A stretch of 45,987 nucleotides of DNA, from positions 271,335-317,321 of the forward strand of contig CDMY01000542.1 in assembly GCA_001179505.1 (NCBI GenBank), read 5' to 3'. The notes beneath the pieces were generated by a model. The model made no database searches. It was not told the DNA's origin and saw only the letters and a program-made list of their open reading frames with translations. Positions within the stretch are counted from its first letter, which is position 1, and the number at the start of each line of letters is the position of its first letter. The DNA comes from Vitrella brassicaformis (lineage: Eukaryota; Sar; Vitrellaceae). The position numbers and the translations under genes are program-made. Below, piece by piece: positions 1 through 8,507 of this stretch.

Positions 1-1249
1 GAGAGGGGGGCAGTGTGTATGGGTGAGATGTGTTTTGGCTGCGCGTGTGCGTGTGAATGTCTTGTGTGTGGGTTGATGTGATTGGGTGCTGGCTGCCAAT
101 GGTGTGAGGATGGTGGCTGTTTTTCTCGCCTGACTGACTGGCCGTGTGTGCTGATTTGGCTGCCCTCCTTGCCAGACGTGGCTTAGCGGGGCACGTGTAG
201 AGTCGATCGATCAACACGCGGCTGGATGCTGCTGCCTGTACAGTGGATGGATGGATGAGTTTGTGAAGCGCTGCCGACGTGTGTGTCTCTCGTCCCCTCC
301 CTCCCTCCCTGTATCTGAGTGTGCTTTGCCGATTGCGTCTCTCTGTGCGTGTCTGTCCGTCCGTCCCCGTAAGAACGGTTGGAGGGAGGCCTCTAACACT
401 CACGACGCACGATGCTCGCGTGTTTGTTGGATGTGCGCGGCCGTGGATGGCCTTCCTTGAGTCGATTTACCCATGTGTGCTGTGTTCCTTGACGGCATCT
501 CTGTGGCGTTGGGTGCCAAGTCGCAACGCGTCTGTCGGCCGCTGTTGAGAAGCGGTCTGGCGGTCAGGTTGCGTGGCGAGGCATGAAGACACCATCGAGA
601 ACCGTCATGAACCGACACCACACCACCCACACCACAGGACAACGTAACACCTTCACATCACACACACGTGCACATACGTCTCTGTTGATGGTCTTCACGC
701 ATGAGAGTGGCTTGGTGCGGCATCATGTAGATCTCTCCCACGCCGAGGCGCAATGCCCTTTCTCGCCATTGCGCCTCTCCGTGGGGGAGTTGTGCGTGAT
801 AGCCGACCAAGACACGTCGTGCTGCATACAAATGAGTGAATAATTGATGGGGACAGACAGTGGTGCTGCATGGGTGGGTGGGTGGATGGATGGCTGGATG
901 GATGGAGGCAGACAGACATGGGGGGTGAGGGAGAGTTTCTTCAAATCAGACAGCGGCGGATGGCTGGCTGGCTGACTGCACGAATGTGCGCCGCGTTCAT
1001 GGCATTGATCGACTGATTCATGGCATCAAACGAGCCTGTTGTCTGCATGAAACGCGCACCGACACTCGTGGCTGATCAAAACCCAGTGCAACCACATACA
1101 TGCCCACACGCTGATGGACGTCATCACAGAGAGGTGGAGGAAGATCTATCAATTGCACAAAGGCAGAGCCTAGGCAGCTGAGATCTCCACTCTGAGCTCG
1201 CAATCAGATCTTGGCACCGCTGCTGATCTTGGCACTCGTGGGTGTGAGG
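1..1249. other. Gene-free left edge with simple repeats
   Basis: No open frame here looks like a real gene on either strand. The stretch holds TG runs, CCCT runs near 296-310 and ATGG/GGAT runs near 245-256 and 872-903. The short frames across it translate to low-complexity peptides and lack splice-supported neighbours. The last 100 or so bases are the likely 5' flank of the COX19 gene that starts at 1250. Confidence 0.6.
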
Positions 1250-1764
1250 ATGTCAGCTGGAGGCGTTCCTGAGAAGAGTCCAAAGCCCCGCCCGCCCGAC
1301 CGGGGGAGTTTCCCTTTGGATCACTTCGGCGAGTGTGCGGAGTCGCAGCAGGAGTACATGCAGTGCCTCAAGCGCAACTCGTACGACAACATGTCCTGCA
1401 GACACCTCTCACAGGCATACCTCAAATGCAGAATGGACAAGTGAGAGAGCAAAACAGACAGACAGATGCACACCACACCCCATTCATCTCATTCTGTGTG
1501 TGTTTCTATCATGTATTGTATGTGTGCAGGGGTTTGATGCGGACGGAGACGATGGACCGATTGGGTTTCCTGCCCACCGAGACGTCCGAGCGGCCGCCCC
1601 GTCGGGCGGACAAGAAGCGGCGCAAGGAGCAGGACGGGTACGTCCCGGAGCTCACACAGTCGCGGCCCGTCCTTGACCGGCTGTCCTTCGGGCCTATCAT
1701 CGGCAAATGGCTCTCACGGCAATTCGTGAAGACAGGCGAGCGGGAACAGAGAGAGCCGGGGTAA
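1250..1764 (+). CDS. COX19: COX19, cytochrome c oxidase assembly factor (2 exons)
   Basis: Exons 1250-1440 and 1530-1764 join in frame to give 141 residues. The intron 1441-1529 is GT-AG. The protein opens with the family signature PRPPDRGSFPLDHFGEC and carries a twin CX9C pair: C-AESQQEYMQ-C followed by C-RHLSQAYLK-C. Exon 2 supplies the conserved MDRLGF segment just after the second CX9C. Known family members are small copper-linked proteins of the mitochondrial intermembrane space needed to assemble complex IV. An in-frame TTG lies upstream at 1211, but the ATG at 1250 fits the length of the family's N-terminus. The C-terminal tail of about 60 residues after the CHCH core is rich in charged residues and longer than in yeast or human COX19. 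Confidence 0.93.
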
Positions 1765-2075
1765 GGACGCCGTGGCCGGCACCTGAAGGGGACTCGGCGT
1801 TGAATTGAGCAAGGAGCGGTGTTAGTTACCTTGTGTTGGGGTGTGTGCTGCCAGAAGGTGTAGATCGATGTGTAGAGTGTTGTGTGTGGAGACTGACTGC
1901 ATGGATGGATGGATGGGGCATTGGTCTTTTTGCGTGCGGTGTCATGTCGGTTGATGTGAGTGGGGGAGGCCCTGACGCTATATATGCCATTTGTAAGTCA
2001 TCCATTGCAGCATAATACCAGCATTGGTCTCTCACGCACTGACTGCAATTGAAGCACGCAACTGTGTCAGTCAAC

Positions 2076-2110
2076 CTTCCACGGATATAAAATGTAGGCA
2101 ACGATGGGAT
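2076..2110 (-). repeat. Interspersed element, copy A (short fragment)
   Basis: Only the central core remains, around GGATATAAAATGTAGGC on the plus strand. It matches the same core in copies B to F. It lies in the 3' flank of COX19, outside any exon I can support. Confidence 0.6.
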
Positions 2111-2180
2111 GTCCAGCCATCCGTCCACCCTTTCATTCATATGCATCCATGCACTGCACATCCATGCACTGCACGATCTG

Positions 2181-2302
2181 CTTCATCCGTCCAACAAAGG
2201 CGAAAATCCCGACGAATATAAAATGTAGGCGGCGATATGAGATCACCTGAGACGACACACAAAAGGGGGTGACATAAACCGACGTCTGACGCATCACTCC
2301 CT
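2181..2302 (-). repeat. Interspersed element, copy B
   Basis: About 120 bases closely match copy C at 3600-3720. Shared blocks, read on the plus strand, include TTCATCCGTCCAACAAAGG, AAAATGTAGGCGGCGATATG and TCTGACGCATCACTCCCT. It lacks the GCCTTGTTCTG segment next to the splice acceptor seen in copies C and F. Short peptides such as SYRRLHF that recur in this region are just translations of the element. Confidence 0.8.
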
Positions 2303-2519
2303 TGACGCTCTGTACATGCAGTTGCCTGCAAACATGCACACACCACACAGCGACATGCAAAGTCAGTCAGCCACCCATCCGGCTATCTGTATGAGCGAGC
2401 GTGGCGTGTCATCTCCTCTGAATGGCTTGTCGTCGCCTGTCTGCTGGGGCTCTTAGGCTACCCCTTCTCTCCCGCCATGTACTGTGATGCGATGATGCGG
2501 TTTGTATGTGTGTGTTCAT

Positions 2520-3380
2520 CTACGTGTGGCAGCCGTCGTCCTCCTCGACGTCCTCGTCGTGGTGCTCCTGATAGTGCGCCCCCATCGCATCGTGCACGCG
2601 CTCCGCCACCGCTTTCTCGTCGTCGGTTGCCGCGCGGAGCACGTGTCTGCACACACATCCATCCACACGTATAGCCACGGCACACATGTGATGCATGGGT
2701 GCTCCGTGTGTATGCGTGGCGTGTATGTGTGTGGTGTGCACGTCAGTCACCGGTCGAAGTAGTGACGGTCGGCGCTGCCGCCAGGGAGGGCCAGCTTGGC
2801 ATCTATCATGGTGGGCGCGCGGACCGTCTCGATGACCGGGTCCTCCTGTTCCACCGTGCCGATGAGGTCTCTGCCGCCGGCGATCCTCCTGTGCCGCCGT
2901 GTCCTTGGGCGGGGCGTCGTTGAAGGTCTTGCCGACGGACTTGCTCGACATGCCATGGCGGAACCACCCCAGTGGCCCTCCAGCTGTGTAAACAGCCAGA
3001 AGGATGGAGATCTGTGTCTCTGTGTGGCGCTCTGTGTGTCGGCCCATGCGTACCTCTGTCCTTGGGCTAAGGGCGAGCCTTCAGTTTGGGCACCGTTATC
3101 TTGAAAGGCCTGAAAACAAATGCACCACACACATTCTCGCAGTCGTCCTCTTCCTACACACCACACACACACACGCGCCACACACAGAGAGAGGGGTACA
3201 CACTGGGTGGAGGGTGTGTGTGTGCGCGTGTGCGTGTGTGTGCTTACGATGCATTCTTCAAATGAGCATCAGGCGTCGAGTGCCTTCCCCAGCGAGTTGC
3301 AGCTGTCCACCGGCACGTCGAGGATGTTGGAGTGCTCGATCACGGCCGACTCATGGCGCTGGTAGGCACCGCTAAACATC
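2520..3380 (-). CDS. C-terminal exons of a large unknown minus-strand gene
   Basis: The last exon 2646-2520 ends in DDGCHT and a stop. The exon before it reaches 2751 at its 3' end and encodes DPVIETVRAPTMIDAKLAL and HYFDR; its upper edge may be 2983, with a possible further short intron inside. A further exon at 3380 down to about 3290 encodes FSGAYQRHE and SAVIEHSNILDVPVDS. It then reads into a stop at 3269 unless an AAG|GC donor after NSLGK splices it to a segment beginning AFQDNGAQTE near 3113. That join keeps frame and fits the GC-AG introns seen elsewhere in the window. I recognise no domain. The tail is acidic and His-rich. The exons probably continue the chain described at 3753-6084. 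Confidence 0.5.
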
Positions 3381-3571
3381 CTGCAGCCATCCACACGTAC
3401 AGCCATCCACACGTGGATGCATCGGGTACAGTATACGGATGGATGTGTGTGATGTGGACGTCAGTTTGTCTCCTGATGAAGTGAGTATCAGCGGTCGCGA
3501 CGCTCCTGATGTGGCGTCCATTTTCTCCCACAGGATGCTGCTGAGTGCGTTCTTTGCTGCAGCAGCGACAA

Positions 3572-3752
3572 CTGCCAGAACAAGGCGATCTCTTCATCCG
3601 TCCAACAAAGGCGAAAATCCCGACGAATGTAAAATGTAGGCGGCGATATGAAATCACCAAATCACCTGAGATGAGACACAAGAGGGATGACATAAACATA
3701 CGTCTGACGCATCACTCCCTCAATGCTCACTCCATGTCTCTGTGTGATAGAC
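3572..3752 (-). repeat. Interspersed element, copy C, forming a 181-base intron
   Basis: On the minus strand it begins with the GT that follows the exon ending ERIRK and ends in TTCTGGCAG. It aligns with copy F along most of its length, including CACACAGAGACA near the donor, GTGATG(C/T)GTCAGAC, the ATCGCCGCCTACATTTTA core and ATCGCCTTGTTCTG before the acceptor. Copy F is 182 bases, so the two are nearly the same size. The downstream reading frame is open but the phase is not settled. Confidence 0.7.
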
Positions 3753-5010
3753 CTTCCTTATTCTTTCAGCCGAAACCTTCTCGCCCATCGGCTGCTGCTG
3801 AATCATCTGAGCAGATCATCTATTCGGTGGACGTACACAAAGACATACATACAGATAGACAGACAGAGGGGCTCCTGCCTTCTCATCGCTGACGAATTCT
3901 CGCTCGAAGATGAGGAGGGTAATTTCGAGTTGTAGGTCTTCGTGCCCCTCGGGACTTTGCAGCAGCCACCACCTCCCGAGTACTAAAGGGGCGGTGCGGA
4001 CAGTCTCGATGGCGAGTGGCGCACCTGTCCCATCCATACGTACCGAGTGGGGCTTCGGTTTCCTCGCTCGGAGGCGTGGTGTGTAGTTGTCCATGTCGAG
4101 CCCGTCCTTGCCCTCGCTGCGCGTGTCGTCGTCATCGTCACCGTCTTGCTCGTCGTCGCCATCCATGCTGCAGATGCCTCGCACACCCACGTCCTCCTCC
4201 ACCTGACACACACACACCCACAGACACAGAGAGAGAGAGTGGGGGGGCGTTTGGCTTGTGTGTTCATGTGTGAATGTGTGTGTGCGTGGTGTGTGTGTGG
4301 GGACTGACCTCCTCTCGGGCCTTGTGTCTGCCACGACGGGCCTTCTTGGGCACCTCACCCACCGCATGCTGATTGTTGTTGTCGTCCGCATCGCCACACA
4401 CACAAACACACACACACAAAGAGGGGAGAGAGAGAGGGAGAGGTCTGTTCATGTGTGTGTGATTGGGGGCGGGGGTGGGGTTCTGACCTCAAGGCCTCTG
4501 CGTCTGTTCCTCCGCACCTTCTTGCGCACCTCGCCCTCCTCACACGAGTGGATGTCACACACACACAAAGAGGGGAGAGAGAGAGGGAGCCGTAAGCTTG
4601 AGGGAACTCACATCAATTGAAACAGACAACAGACATGGAGAGGACAGATGCGGCTCGGCTGCTCGCCTTCCTTACGGAAATGGCATGTGTATGTCCATTT
4701 TGCCTTTGCCTTCTGATGTTGGCCACACACTTTTACACACACGAACGGGAGAAAAGGGAAACGCGCGCGGTACCTCTCTCTCGATGGCCTGGACTTGAAG
4801 AACAGCAGCCCATTGTCGTTAAGATGCCGTCGTCAGCTACGTGAGCTTCTCCGATCGCCTGGCGGATGATCGTGCTGAATGTGATCTCAATCTGGAAAAG
4901 AATGATAGCTAAGCAGATACGGGTTGGTGGGCGGATGGTGGGTGGGGGATTTTGGTGTGCGTGGCGAAGTACCTGGTCAGAGACTGGCAATGTCAAGGTG
5001 ATCTGGGAAC
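3753..5010 (-). CDS. Basic and acidic exons of the large minus-strand gene
   Basis: In transcription order the supported exons are 5010-4973 (ITLTLPVSDQ), 4891-4841 (IEITFSTIIRQAIGEAH), 4788-4774 (AIERE, a 15-base microexon), 4535-4488 (GEVRKKVRRNRRRGLE), 4368-4309 (HAVGEVPKKARRGRHKAREE), 4202-3879 (108 residues, acidic then hydrophobic, with DGDDEQDGDDDDDT and LQLEITLLIFEREF) and 3806-3753 (MIQQQPMGEKVSAERIRK). All end in phase 0. The last donor of the 324-base exon is AAG|GCAGG, a GC donor. Two exons encode similar basic peptides and look duplicated. No catalytic motif was recognised. The series sits between coiled-coil exons upstream and the acidic C-terminus, so all may form one product. 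The mix of basic, acidic and coiled-coil parts would suit a scaffold or chromatin role, but that is a guess. Confidence 0.5.
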
Positions 5011-5104
5011 CTGACATAACAAAGCAAAACGAGAATGTGCGACATGCGGACGAGGACATTGCATACGAGTACCTGCGGCGTCCTGGAAGATGCGGCGCCG
5101 CAGA

Positions 5105-5150
5105 CGAAACTGTCCAAAGAATACAAAATGGAGGCGGCGATCTGAGAAAC
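5105..5150 (-). repeat. Interspersed element, copy D (core fragment)
   Basis: The plus strand reads AATACAAAATGGAGGCGGCGATCTGAGA, a diverged version of the TATAAAATGTAGGCGGCGAT core of the other copies. It lies in an intron of the large minus-strand gene, between the exons ending at 5353 and starting at 5010. Confidence 0.55.
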
Positions 5151-5352
5151 AGAGACACCGACACTCTGTTATTCTGCCTGTCTGTTGTGTGGTGAAGCAA
5201 CCGCCCCAACAGAGGACACATCGCCTCGCCCTTATTGGCAGAAGCGCCAGTCCCGCTCCCAGAAGCGCCAAGCGGCCCGGCAATTTGTCTGCCAGCACCC
5301 AGACGTCTCATGCATGATGCTCTCACCCATTGGCACGTCCATTTTTGTTTAC

Positions 5353-6222
5353 CTTGTCTGTCATGAACTGGAGGTTGTTGCGCCATTCGGTAGTCTTGTT
5401 CCACTCGTCAATGGTCTTGTTCAACTTAACACAGGACTGCATGCATCGACGGAGACACACAAACAGCCAACACAGCCCGCACACTGTCGTTCGTTCGTGT
5501 GTGTGAGTTGTGTGTTGCTCCCGTCCGATGGGCTGCGGGTCCAATGATGAAAGTGCCCAACGAATATAAAATGTAGACGGCGATATGAGGTCCTTGTCGT
5601 GCGTCGCCGCCTCAAGCTGCCCTCTAGTCTGAAGCGCCACCACACAACACACAGTGTACGTGTTGTCATGGGGGTAGCCATCGATCTATCTATCCATTCT
5701 CACCTCATCTGCGACTTTCTTGAAGGTCTCGACCTCCTTGGCGAGTCCACAAACCTTGGTGGCAGACTGCACCGACCGAGACACACAAACACAGCCCACA
5801 TCGTGTCGTGTGTGTGTGTGTGTTGTGTGTGACTGGTGTTGTCTGATTACTTGATCAACCTGACGCTTCAGCCCATCGCGTTCTTCTGTGACCGTCGAGA
5901 GGAGCGCCGTAGTCTGAAGCGCCAACACAGACGCACACACACAGAGACACACAACACATGGATGGATGGATGCATGGGTGTAGTGTGTGCGTATGTATGT
6001 ATCTGATGGCTCCTTGGTCACCTTGCGGAGTTGGGCGTGGAGGTCCTCCTTCTGGTGCCTGGCTGCCTCAAGCAGCCCTCTAGTCTGAAGTGCCAAAACA
6101 CATCCATCCATCCATCCACCTACAACCTCGCCCTCTCCCCCATGTGTGTGCCTGGTGGGTGTGTGCACTATGGTGTATACCTCCCGTGTGGTCCTGTTGG
6201 CGTCGTGGGGAGTCGGGGTCTC
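5353..6222 (-). CDS. Coiled-coil exons of the large minus-strand gene
   Basis: In transcription order: 6222-6181 (14 residues, ETPTPHDANRTTRE), 6084-6022 (21 residues, starts TRGLLEAARHQKED), 5913-5851 (21, starts TTALLSTVTEERDG), 5766-5704 (21, starts SATKVCGLAKEVET), about 5628-5590 (starts TRGQLEAATHDKD, then runs into repeat copy E) and 5436-5353 (28, starts SCVKLNKTIDEW). Each intact exon is a whole number of heptads, is flanked by AG and GT, and is in phase 0. Charge and hydrophobic spacing look like a coiled coil. A 26-base exon at 6325-6300 (SSMEQKGNA with the preceding base) joins upstream in frame. Function is unknown; a coiled coil downstream of a kinase-like domain may serve dimerisation. 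Confidence 0.6.
5553..5591 (-). repeat. Interspersed element, copy E, at the end of a coiled-coil exon
   Basis: The plus strand reads AACGAATATAAAATGTAGAC followed by GGCGATATGAGG, the element's core. On the minus strand it begins straight after the codons for HDKD in what would be a fourth 21-residue coiled-coil exon. No GT donor is visible between exon and element. Either the element has interrupted the exon or the exon now reads into it. Confidence 0.6.
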
Positions 6223-6433
6223 CTGTGTGGAAACACACGGCACACAAAGCGCCGTCAAGGAAGGAAGGCTTGCTTTGGTTTCCCCGCCCCTCCGCTCACC
6301 GCGTTGCCCTTCTGCTCCATGCTCGCTCCCCTGTCCATGCCACACACACACACACACACACACACAGACAACATGGGCATCATACCTCATGCCAAAGTGC
6401 TCTCCTCATCAATCCCCTTCCCCCCCCACTTAC

Positions 6434-6720
6434 ACATCCTGAAAAGCTGCCTGAATTCCTGATAGTTGGGCTTCATGGCCCGCATGCCCGCCCGATGGCG
6501 GTCCACCAACCACGGAAGCACGCCCATCGTCGCTATCGCCAGAGATTTTCTCGCGGCCCCGACCGCTCGATCGCGGCCCCAATCCTTCACACCGAGCGGT
6601 AACTTCAACTTGAGCAGGGAGGCGCTGGAGGGACGATGCCGTTTCGGCCTTTCTGTCCTTGACGGAAATGCTGCTTGACGGAAATGCTGACCGTCCTTCA
6701 TCGCATCAGCGACAACTGTC
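6434..6720 (-). CDS. Exon linking the kinase-like and coiled-coil parts
   Basis: Downstream (minus strand) of repeat copy F, one frame stays open for about 280 bases, starting near VVADAMKDGQHFRQ and passing through LLKLKLPLGVKDWGRDRA, ATMGVLPWLVDRHRAG and MKPNYQEFRQLFRM. It ends at a GTAAGT donor at 6433. The next exon (6325-6300) joins in phase 1. The acceptor is uncertain because the element's own TTCTGACAG and an upstream GAAGCAG are both possible. The peptide is basic and hydrophobic and matches no family I can name. Confidence 0.45.
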
Positions 6721-6897
6721 AGAACAAGGCGATCTGCTTCAGCCGTTCAGTAATGGGGAAGGTCCTGACGAATATAAAATGTAGGCGGCGATCTGAGAGG
6801 ACCGAAGACGAGACACACAGGGGATGACATAAACAGATGTCTGACACATCACTCCTTTTGTCCTCGCTACGTGTCTCTGTGTGTGAAGGCCCCTCAC
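6716..6897 (-). repeat. Interspersed element, copy F, forming a 182-base intron
   Basis: It lies between the exon ending DNELR (GTGAGG donor) and the frame starting near VVADAMKD (TTCTGACAG acceptor). It shares with copy C nearly the whole intron, not just the core. Near-equal length and matching ends suggest either an intron that has copied itself or a duplicated gene segment. Confidence 0.7.
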
Positions 6898-7672
6898 CCT
6901 CAGCTCGTTGTCCTTAGGTCTGAGGAGCTTGATCTGCCGGTCCCGTTTTCCTGCGTGAGGGGCTCGTACGTCGGCTGTTGCTGCTGCTGTGTGCACACAT
7001 CACACAGAACAACCAAGCTGCACTGCTGGGTGGTTGTGTATGGTTGTGTGCTTACGGATCTGTGCTGGTGTCGGACTTGTCCGCCTTGCCCGGCTCGTGG
7101 ATCTTCACCGGAGGCACTCACCCAGGCATTCCCCTCCCCACCACGTGTGGGTGCGGCTGAATGATGAAATGGGGATAGGGGCCCCGCGAATGTGCCGCTG
7201 GCATTGTTGGGGTGCCGAGTTCCCTTCTGTGCGGCAGATGGGAACACACGCACAGATATACAGTGTGAGCCGTCTGCTGGTTTTCTTGTCTCTTGATGTG
7301 CTTGCTCACTGTGTGCGGCTGCGGCGTCGGCTGGACGGCCTCCCGCAGATACATCCGAGGCCGCAGCAGGAGTGGGGCGGGCTTGGCCGCCTTGTTCTCC
7401 TCCTAGCGCACAAACACACAAAGAGTGGCTCATGAGTGAGTGTTCGACAGAGATAAATCTTTTCTCGCCTCTTTCAGCAGTTTGACGCCATTGTAGAGTG
7501 CCATGATGATCTCGGGAGTTGGTAGGACCGCCGTAAATCGCGCTCCTCACCTCGCAGGACCGCCTTTGTGGCGCTGCCGTTGTTGTAGTAGTGCCGCACA
7601 ACTTACCTCTGTCACGTTCGACTGCCTGCCCTCAGTCATGTATTCTCTCAGCTTCTCCGCCTCGACAGACAG
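6898..7672 (-). CDS. Linker exons after the kinase-like domain (structure incomplete)
   Basis: Good coding blocks, in transcription order, are 7672-7607 (22 residues, LSVEAEKLREYMTEGRQSN), one ending near 7457 (IIMALYNGVKLLKEARKDL), one ending near 7312 (ENKAAKPAPLLLRPRMYLRE), one ending at 7115 (FIIQPHPHVVGRGMPG) and one ending at 6898 (RQIKLLRPKDNELR). Phases between the last three could not be reconciled, so at least one boundary is wrong or an exon is missing. The sequence is rich in Pro, Ala and charged residues and looks like a flexible linker. Confidence 0.4.
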
Positions 7673-7857
7673 CTGACAGGGGCCGGCAGGGAGACACAAT
7701 CAGATAGCAGAGATACCGGTGATGCCATTTGCATACCGTATCAGAGGGACAGGCGTCGAGGCAGGCACTGAGAATCTCACCTACATGCAGCGCCCCACAC
7801 AGAAACATTCCGATTTTCTTTTGTCGCGTGAAAGTGATTCAATCAATTCATGCGTAC

Positions 7858-8507
7858 CGGCATCGTTGATGTCAACCGACCGCCAGTCTCTCTCAACGCC
7901 AAGTGACTGTGCCCTGCCGACCCGGTCCATGTCGACGATCAGGGCCTTGGCGAATCCATCACCTCGCCTTGCGATGCACACATTGTCCACCTGCAGGAAA
8001 CGTGTACCTTCATGTCATGGTGTGCCCATCCCCTGTCGTGAAGGTGCTTCAGGCCCTCGAGAAGGTCTCGAATGAGCGGGACCTTCAGAAAGCATCAGGG
8101 GCCGAGATCACTCATTTCATCAAGGATGTCTTCTGAAGGTCTCACTCACCACGACTTCCTCTGTCACGTGTACTTGCCCATTCAGCTGCTGCACCTCCTC
8201 GGATGCCAGCAGTAGCCCCAGCTCGCAAAAACTCCGTCCTGCACCAACATCGATTCGCTCACATGCCGCCTGCATGCCATGTGGGGTGAGCCATGCTCTC
8301 ACCTTGTGCATACTCCATGAAGAATGCCTTGAGACCGATGCCGACGTTGATACAGCCTGAGACGTCCCCGTGGGACGGGCCGATACTCACATTTTGCCGC
8401 CCGTTGAACGCGGTCTCCTTCATGGCTTCCAGCTTGACGATGTTGGGGTGGCGAACGCTTTGCTCGAGGAGGAGGTGCATCCCGTTCCTCGGGAAGCCGT
8501 ACTCATC
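7858..8507 (-). CDS. Divergent protein-kinase-like domain (4 exons)
   Basis: Exons 8507-8303, 8238-8150, 8082-8008 and 7990-7858 join in frame. They give a CDK-like stretch with DEYGFPRNGM and SVRHPNIVKL (helix C to strand 4), GLKAFFMEYAQG (strand 5 and hinge), LLEGLKHLHDRGWAHHDMK joined to VDNV (catalytic loop, H-x-D and Asn in place) and ALIVDMD (DMD where DFG is usual). The usual activation segment and APE motif are not present; the chain passes directly to GVERDWRSVDIN, which resembles the helix F DxWSxG region. The strand 3 lysine was not found upstream with confidence. The intron between the third and fourth exons is only 17 bases. This may be a minimal kinase or a pseudokinase. Confidence 0.6.
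7991..8007 (-). other. Putative 17-base intron
   Basis: On the minus strand GTACACGTTTCCTGCAG lies between ATGAAG and GTGGAC. Removing it joins HHDMK to VDNV, which restores the exact H-x-D-x-K-x-x-N spacing of the kinase catalytic loop. Leaving it in leads to a stop after about 20 unrelated residues. It has perfect GT and CAG ends. Confidence 0.55.

Larger units (their letters stand above)
1765..2519. other. Region between COX19 and the minus-strand gene, with two repeat copies
   Basis: No convincing coding exon is visible. The stretch holds two copies of the interspersed element described separately (2076-2110 and 2181-2302), plus a duplicated ATCCATGCACTGCAC unit at about 2146-2175. COX19 ends at 1764 and the minus-strand gene ends at 2520, so this is a convergent 3' flank. 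Confidence 0.55.

Noticed and set aside
2133-3699. Apparent conserved small protein with SYRRLHFIFVGIFAFVG in several places
   Set aside because: The similarity is due to the interspersed DNA element; the frames are not extended outside it and stops differ between copies.
3983-4267. A stop soon after PKPHS if the 19 bases GTACGTATGGATGGGACAG are treated as an intron
   Set aside because: Reading straight through keeps a long, well-formed frame (APLAIETVRTAPL and onward) to a GC donor at 3878, so these bases are more likely exon.
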